Positions 59,278-64,000 of a DNA stretch of 64,000 bases are shown piece after piece. Under the pieces are notes generated by a model. It was given only the letters and a program-made list of their open reading frames with translations, ran no database searches and was not told the DNA's origin. Position 1 is the first letter of the stretch; every line of letters starts with the position of its first letter. Origin of the DNA: Caldisericales bacterium (GTDB taxonomy: Bacteria > Caldisericota > Caldisericia > Caldisericales > Caldisericaceae); contig WFZA01000019.1 in assembly GCA_015489815.1 (NCBI GenBank), positions 1 to 64,000 on the forward strand. The letters are read 5' to 3'. The position numbers and the translations under genes are program-made.

Positions 59278-61890
59278 GTGAAAAAGATAAAAAAAATCGT
59301 CTCGCTTTTGGCTTTTATAGCTTTTATAATAACTTCTGTATTTGTATTTAGCAATCCTGTTTTATCAAAATCGAAAGTGGATAATACATCAAGTAAGTAC
59401 ATTTTAAGGGGACTGATCGTTTCTGGGATCCCTTCATCTGACCTTATTTCTAAAACTAACGGACCTGTTTTTGTTGGCCTTGAAAAGGTTGATAACGCAT
59501 ACGACTTACGATATTCTGAAAGCTTTGATAGTTTTAACTTAATACCTCTATTTTCGCGCGTAAACTTATTTTCTACTGAGTTTACCAACAAAAATGCACT
59601 TACCGTGGAAGCGCTTCAGAAAATTTACAAGAACCTTCCCGAGGGTGACGACTTTGATAGGGAAAAAATAATCGCAACCGTAAACTCTCTTTATATAGAT
59701 AGATACGGGAATCCTTTGGTTACATTAAAAAGAGTAGACTCGGAAATTCAAATTACATACAAAAAGATTAGTACCGGAAGAGGTAGCAGCCTTATTCCTA
59801 TAAGAAATGTCAAAAAAAGCGATAAAGTAAAAACTTTCTTTCTTTTGGATCCTTATGCGATACCCAGAAACGAAAGACTGAATAAATTTGACTTCGAGTA
59901 TGCATACGACATTAACCCGGTTTTTTTCAACACGATAGCTTTGAGGGAAAAAAGTGAAAGTTCTCGTACAGACTTTTCCGGATTCTACATTGATATACCT
60001 GACACTACAAACGAAAGATTTACAAAGGTTATGGAGAACTCTCTTAAGCACTTCTATAAATTTATTCATTCAAAGAAGAAAATACTTATCGTCGAAAATT
60101 TAACCGAAAATAATTATCAACTTGGACGATATGCAGACATCGTTGGCATCCAGTACGATGGAAACTTGCAGTTTTTAGAAAGCGTTCGAAGAGAATTTCC
60201 TGATAAAGTAATTTTTGCGCTTATCAATAGTGACTTTTCACAATCCAATGTAAAAAACATCTTACAAAATCTATCTCTGTTCGGAATTTATCCGGAGTTT
60301 GGTAAAGATTCAAAAACTGGAGACTTTCTTTATTACGAACCACAGTTTCAGAAAGACTTAAGTATAATAAATTCTTACATTAAGGGAATAATAGCAGAGA
60401 ACGGATTAACTTTTAAACGATTTTACACAAAAGACGGCTTTAAAATCTCTGAGTTCTCTAATGGCAGAGCCCTTATGTACTTCATTGAAGGTAAAGGAAT
60501 CTGCACTTTGCACCCTGATGTATCTGGTATAACACAGTATTATGACTTAATAAGTGATAAGCGATTTGTTTTGCAGACTGGGAAAATAAGTGTTCCTGCA
60601 AGTTCAGGCACTTTTGTTACAGGATATAAACCTGATTCACCTATACAATTTCTGGGCATATTGCCTGAATCTCAAAGTGGTGTTGTTAATGTTTTATTCC
60701 AAAATTTCGCAAACAAGAAACAATTAGCTAATATTGCGATAACGACTAATGGCAAGACCGCTCTTAAGGAAAGTGAAAATTATTTTCTTCCAGAAGCACA
60801 AAGAGTATTAAGTGTTAGATTTAAAAGTGGTGTTCTGAAAATTTTCGTTAACGGTAACGATGCTTTTACGATTAAAGTTAGACAAGACTTTAATACTTCT
60901 CCTTACTTGTTTTTAATGCTTCTTCTGGCACTTGCCATCTTATATTTGTATTCCGGTAAAATTACAAGATACATTAAAAGAGGTATTTCTGTCAAAGGGT
61001 TTTTATTGTTAATTTTTGTTGGAGATTTTAGTTTAATTATCTTAAATGCGTACCTTATTCACTATTCCCAGAGAGTGTTCCTGTTTCTGTTGTTTGGGAT
61101 TTATTTTATTTTTTTAGGACTATACGATTATGCATTTATAAAGAATTCATTGCGCTGGTCTACTGTTTTCTTTGCATTTGGTTTTGCAGTTAATTTTTTG
61201 GAATACAAAACACTTATGCCAAAGTTCTTTTACGGAATTATGCCGTATCAGCGATTTGACTGGGTATTGTTCGTAGCACCGTGGGTTCTCCTATTGGCAG
61301 CGTTTGCCGTGTACGGAAACAAGCGATTTATAAAGTCGGAAGTTATCCTGCTTATTCTTTCTCTTGCAGGTCCTGTCTTTTTCTTTACTCCGAAGATAAA
61401 TCCTATGGTTCTAAAGTTAACGCTTGCTAATTCGTATCCGCTTGCCATTGTGACTATTGGAGGTGGAGTTTTAGCAGCACTTCACAAAAAGAACTTTGCT
61501 CCGTATCTTGCTCTGCTTTTTGTAATAACGGGGCTCTACTTCGGTTCGGTGTATGCAAGCAACGCTTTTTATTCTCAGTATGTATTCTCACACTCATCAC
61601 TCGTGAAGTCTGTTATTTTAAAAGATTTTTTTATGTTTATATCGCCGTTTTACTTTATAGCGTTGCTGCACCACAATATTGTAAAAACTAATCCAAAAGT
61701 TTCTATAAATAAATTTGTTATAACCTTTCTGTTTATCGTTATACTTGCAGCGCTTTACTCTATGTGGGGATTTAATGTACACTGTAGCGCTACGATAGAG
61801 CGTATATTCGCAATGCCTACATACATTTTGATTGAATTTCTTTTGTCAATGATACTAATTCAACCTTTAAATAAACATACAGAAGTTTAA
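59278..61890 (+). CDS. Large two-part membrane protein of unknown function
   Basis: I do not recognise this 870-residue protein firmly. A signal anchor lies at about 8-29. A soluble, presumably external part of about 510 residues follows. From about residue 542 to the end there are some ten membrane segments. The external part has a segment (DIVGIQYDGNLQFLESVRRE, GIYPEFGKD) that recalls TIM-barrel-like glycosidase folds but with no catalytic motif I can name. The layout resembles DUF5693-type proteins of Firmicutes. The start is GTG with no ribosome site, close to a strong promoter. It is transcribed alone. Confidence 0.6.
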   Translation: MKKIKKIVSLLAFIAFIITSVFVFSNPVLSKSKVDNTSSKYILRGLIVSGIPSSDLISKTNGPVFVGLEKVDNAYDLRYSESFDSFNLIPLFSRVNLFSTEFTNKNALTVEALQKIYKNLPEGDDFDREKIIATVNSLYIDRYGNPLVTLKRVDSEIQITYKKISTGRGSSLIPIRNVKKSDKVKTFFLLDPYAIPRNERLNKFDFEYAYDINPVFFNTIALREKSESSRTDFSGFYIDIPDTTNERFTKVMENSLKHFYKFIHSKKKILIVENLTENNYQLGRYADIVGIQYDGNLQFLESVRREFPDKVIFALINSDFSQSNVKNILQNLSLFGIYPEFGKDSKTGDFLYYEPQFQKDLSIINSYIKGIIAENGLTFKRFYTKDGFKISEFSNGRALMYFIEGKGICTLHPDVSGITQYYDLISDKRFVLQTGKISVPASSGTFVTGYKPDSPIQFLGILPESQSGVVNVLFQNFANKKQLANIAITTNGKTALKESENYFLPEAQRVLSVRFKSGVLKIFVNGNDAFTIKVRQDFNTSPYLFLMLLLALAILYLYSGKITRYIKRGISVKGFLLLIFVGDFSLIILNAYLIHYSQRVFLFLLFGIYFIFLGLYDYAFIKNSLRWSTVFFAFGFAVNFLEYKTLMPKFFYGIMPYQRFDWVLFVAPWVLLLAAFAVYGNKRFIKSEVILLILSLAGPVFFFTPKINPMVLKLTLANSYPLAIVTIGGGVLAALHKKNFAPYLALLFVITGLYFGSVYASNAFYSQYVFSHSSLVKSVILKDFFMFISPFYFIALLHHNIVKTNPKVSINKFVITFLFIVILAALYSMWGFNVHCSATIERIFAMPTYILIEFLLSMILIQPLNKHTEV

Positions 61891-61922
61891 TACTTTACAC
61901 TCAAATATATAGGAAAAATATA

Positions 61923-61950
61923 TTGAAAATAAGTGAAAATTTTCTATAAT
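61923..61950 (+). promoter_or_regulatory. Promoter of the ferredoxin gene
   Basis: TTGAAA at 61923-61928, 16 bases, TATAAT at 61945-61950. GGAGGTG follows before ATG 61970. Confidence 0.75.
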
Positions 61951-61969
61951 TTGGATACGGAGGTGAAAG

Positions 61970-62167
61970 ATGGCGAAATATAAAATTACTCAAGACAGAG
62001 ACGCATGTATTGGTTGTGGAGTTTGTGCATCCATTTGTCCAGAAAATTGGAAAATGGACGACGATGGAAAAGCAAGCCCTATCTCTTTTGAGTCGGATGC
62101 GGATTGCAACAAGGATGCCGCAGAGAACTGCCCTGTTCAGTGCATCCATGTAGAGGAAGTAGGATAG
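61970..62167 (+). CDS. Single [4Fe-4S] ferredoxin, Thermotoga type
   Basis: This 65-residue acidic ferredoxin has cluster ligands C13, C16, C19 and C54. C23 and C46 sit where Thermotoga ferredoxin has a disulfide in place of a second cluster. C58 is extra. It has strong ribosome and promoter signals and its own terminator, and lies just upstream of the pyruvate:ferredoxin oxidoreductase genes, for which it is the likely electron acceptor. Confidence 0.94.
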   Translation: MAKYKITQDRDACIGCGVCASICPENWKMDDDGKASPISFESDADCNKDAAENCPVQCIHVEEVG

Positions 62168-62175
62168 TTTAATAA

Positions 62176-62197
62176 GGGCGCGAAAGCGCCCATTTTT
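62176..62197 (+). terminator. Terminator after the ferredoxin gene
   Basis: GGGCGC-GAAA-GCGCCC forms a six-pair GC stem with a stable GNRA-type loop (62176-62191), followed by ATTTTT. Its short distance to the next operon means some read-through could supply that operon. Confidence 0.9.
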
Positions 62198-62224
62198 CAG
62201 AAAGAGAGTGGAAAGGAGGTCTTT

Positions 62225-62794
62225 ATGAAAGAAGTTTACGAAGTAAGAATGCATGCGCGTGCAGGTCAGGGTGCAAAATCAGGTTCCCAGTTGCTTGCAG
62301 AAGCTGCGTTTAAAGAAGGAAAGTGGATTCAATCATTTCCTGAATACGGTTCGGAAAGGCGTGGCGCTCCCACTGTATCATATACACGTATTTCTGATAA
62401 GAGGTTAAGAACACACGAACCCATTGTAAATCCAGATGCAGTACTTGTTTTTGACCCGGGTCTCGCAAGAACTATCGATGTAACGAGTGGACTATCAGAA
62501 GAAAGTGGGATACTAATTGTTAATACGACTGACTCAGCAGACGAGGTTAAAAAACAAACTGGATTTAACGGGAAAATTTATACCCTTGATGCCACAGGTA
62601 TATCACTTGATCTACTTCACATTGATGCGCCCAATGTACCTATGCTTGGCGCTTTAATTAAAGTTACGGGTATTGTTAAACTTGAATCTCTCGAGGAAGT
62701 TATAAAGGAACACTTCCTTGAAAAACTGGGAGAAGAAAAAGTTAACAAAAATATTGAAGGGCTCAAAAGAGCTTACGAGGAGGTATCGAAATGA
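62225..62794 (+). CDS. porG: Pyruvate:ferredoxin oxidoreductase gamma subunit
   Basis: This 189-residue subunit of the 2-oxoacid:ferredoxin oxidoreductase family has HARAGQGAKSGSQLLAEAA, FPEYGSERRGAP and MLGALIKVTG blocks typical of the gamma chain. GGAAAGGAGG precedes ATG 62225. It overlaps the delta gene by four bases. The gamma-delta-alpha order matches Thermotoga and archaeal PorGDAB. The enzyme converts pyruvate and CoA to acetyl-CoA, CO2 and reduced ferredoxin. Confidence 0.92.
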   Translation: MKEVYEVRMHARAGQGAKSGSQLLAEAAFKEGKWIQSFPEYGSERRGAPTVSYTRISDKRLRTHEPIVNPDAVLVFDPGLARTIDVTSGLSEESGILIVNTTDSADEVKKQTGFNGKIYTLDATGISLDLLHIDAPNVPMLGALIKVTGIVKLESLEEVIKEHFLEKLGEEKVNKNIEGLKRAYEEVSK

Positions 62795-63135
62795 GCGAGA
62801 AAAAGGGTTGGAAGGAATTGATGCGAGGCTCAGATCTTCCACCTGCATCATCCCTCGAATATAAAACTGGATCGTGGAGGACCCTCAGGCCTATATGGGA
62901 TCCTGACAAGTGTACACATTGTATGATTTGTGTTTCGTATTGCCCTGATATGGCTATCCCGGTAAAAGTGACTGAAGAAGGCGTAAAGGGCTTTGGTGGA
63001 AGAGTTTATAAAGGAACTGTTAGATTAGAGACGAATTTTGATTATTGTAAGGGGTGCGGAATTTGTGCACAGGAATGCCCTACTCATGCAATCAAAATGA
63101 TTAGAGAAGAAGAAGCCGTAAAGGGCTCGAAATAG
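62791..63135 (+). CDS. porD: Pyruvate:ferredoxin oxidoreductase delta subunit
   Basis: The 114-residue ferredoxin-like chain carries two [4Fe-4S] motifs, CTHCMICVSYCP near 47 and CKGCGICAQECP near 90. An N-terminal tail precedes them, as is usual for PorD. It moves electrons from the thiamine site to external ferredoxin. ACGAGGAGG lies before the ATG inside porG. Confidence 0.93.
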   Translation: MSEKKGWKELMRGSDLPPASSLEYKTGSWRTLRPIWDPDKCTHCMICVSYCPDMAIPVKVTEEGVKGFGGRVYKGTVRLETNFDYCKGCGICAQECPTHAIKMIREEEAVKGSK

Positions 63136-63145
63136 GAGGTGTAGG

Positions 63146-64000
63146 ATGAGTACTTGGAAAGCATTAACTGGAGCACAGGCCGTTGCTGAGGCAATGAGGC
63201 AGGCAAATCCTGATGTGGTAGCAGCATACCCCATTACACCTCAAACGCCAATCGTTGAGCAGTTTGCATCATTTGTAGCAAATGGTATTGTAGATACAGA
63301 GATGATTCCTGTAGAATCTGAGCATTCTGCAATGTCCTGCACTGTGGGTGCAGCTGCTGCAGGCGCAAGAGCGATGTGTGCGACCGCGTCTCAGGGGCTT
63401 GCTCTTATGTGGGAAGTCGTTGCTGCAGTGCCCGGGTTAAGACTACCCATCGTTATGCCTATCGTAAACAGAGCACTTTCTGCTCCTATTAACATTCATT
63501 GCGACCACTCAGATGCAATGGGTGCAACGACAATTGGCTGGATACAAATTTACTCTGAGAATGCTCAGGAAGCCTACGAAAACACGCTTCTTGCAATAAG
63601 GCTTGCAGAACATAAAGATGTGTTACTGCCTGTTATGGTTATGCAGGACGGCTTTATTATAAGCCACGGTGTTGAGAATGTTGAAGTTTTTGACGATAAT
63701 GTAGTAAAGAACTTCGTTGGGGAAAGAAAACCTGACAGATACCTTCTTGATGTAGACCATCCTTATACGATTGGTCCTCTTGCTTTACCTGATTACTACT
63801 TTGAAATTAAACGCCAGCAAGAAGCAGCGATGGAAAATGCTCTGAAAGTTTATCTTGAAGTAGGCAAAGAACTTTCAAAGATTTCAGGCCATGATTACCC
63901 ATACTTTGAAGAATATAAAACGGAAGATGCAGAAGCTGTAATTGTTATACTTTCCTCTGCCGCGGGAACTGCTAAGGATGCTGTTGACGAGCTACGCAAC
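63146..64000 (+). CDS. porA: Pyruvate:ferredoxin oxidoreductase alpha subunit (partial, cut by window end)
   Basis: The first 285 residues are visible. The chain begins MSTWKALTGAQAVAEAMRQA, with the conserved AAYPITPQTPIVE and ESEHSAMSCTVGAAAAGAR of domain I, and then the MQDGFIISHGVE region. AGGAGG lies five to ten bases before ATG 63146. The reading frame is open to the last base, so the 3' end and presumably porB lie outside the window. Confidence 0.95.
   Translation, partial: MSTWKALTGAQAVAEAMRQANPDVVAAYPITPQTPIVEQFASFVANGIVDTEMIPVESEHSAMSCTVGAAAAGARAMCATASQGLALMWEVVAAVPGLRLPIVMPIVNRALSAPINIHCDHSDAMGATTIGWIQIYSENAQEAYENTLLAIRLAEHKDVLLPVMVMQDGFIISHGVENVEVFDDNVVKNFVGERKPDRYLLDVDHPYTIGPLALPDYYFEIKRQQEAAMENALKVYLEVGKELSKISGHDYPYFEEYKTEDAEAVIVILSSAAGTAKDAVDELRN

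Noticed and set aside
59211-59591. Minus-strand ORF overlapping the start of the 870-residue gene
   Set aside because: It covers the promoter and the signal anchor in antisense and has no ribosome site.

Overview
The window is an AT-rich, gene-dense bacterial chromosome segment. Genes often overlap by 1-44 bases, Shine-Dalgarno sites are strong, and proteins are rich in Lys, Glu and Ile. An anaerobic, probably thermophilic bacterium fits. The signs are a Thermotoga-type single-cluster ferredoxin, a four-subunit-type pyruvate:ferredoxin oxidoreductase in gamma-delta-alpha order, pyruvate phosphate dikinase, a butyrate kinase/phosphate butyryltransferase set, and gene orders shared with Firmicutes and Thermotogae. 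A Caldiserica-like organism is my best guess; it is an inference from gene content, not a proven identity. I see no phage, IS element or CRISPR array.

Layout. 1-3.7 kb: a MoxR ATPase, DUF58 and membrane (DUF4129-like) operon behind a good promoter. 3.7-5.5 kb: a sensor kinase/response regulator pair on the minus strand. 5.6-16.1 kb: a long plus-strand run efp-asp23-nusB-acyP-ispA-dxs-tlyA-nadK-recN-buk-ptb-ptb, mixing translation, isoprenoid synthesis, NAD(P), repair and acyl-phosphate metabolism. 16.1-22.0 kb: an S1-domain protein plus a type II fatty acid synthesis operon (fabZ, fabH, fabD, fabG, acpP, fabF), closed by a two-way terminator. 22.1-25.6 kb: minus-strand rpiB-cmk-plsC-ispH-gpsA, for phospholipid precursors and isoprenoids. 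25.7-39.1 kb: tyrS, an ABC exporter, a PAP2-type membrane protein, deoC-recO-glyQ-glyS, ppdK-dGTPase and a SIMPL-domain protein. 39.2-43.4 kb: rimP-nusA-infB-rsmI with a terminator-like hairpin in the leader.

43.4-53.4 kb is the most distinctive block. A consensus promoter drives nine tightly packed genes: PreT and PreA (dihydropyrimidine dehydrogenase-type), a three-subunit molybdenum hydroxylase with its cofactor maturation proteins, and an 8-oxoguanine-deaminase-like amidohydrolase. Together they look like an anaerobic purine breakdown module in which a PreTA-type flavoprotein might act on the oxidised purine. 53.4-54.2 kb is about 770 bases with no gene that I can recognise.

54.2-55.0 kb: a tRNA with anticodon CAT starts one base after the stop codon of a small S1 protein, in a unit with a DivIC-like division protein. 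55.1-59.2 kb: two cation/proton antiporters around a CBS protein plus an anion-type permease. 59.3-61.9 kb: an 870-residue membrane protein that I cannot identify firmly. 62-64 kb: ferredoxin and the pyruvate:ferredoxin oxidoreductase genes, the last cut by the window end. Several promoters lie so close to their start codons, with no ribosome binding site, that leaderless translation is likely.
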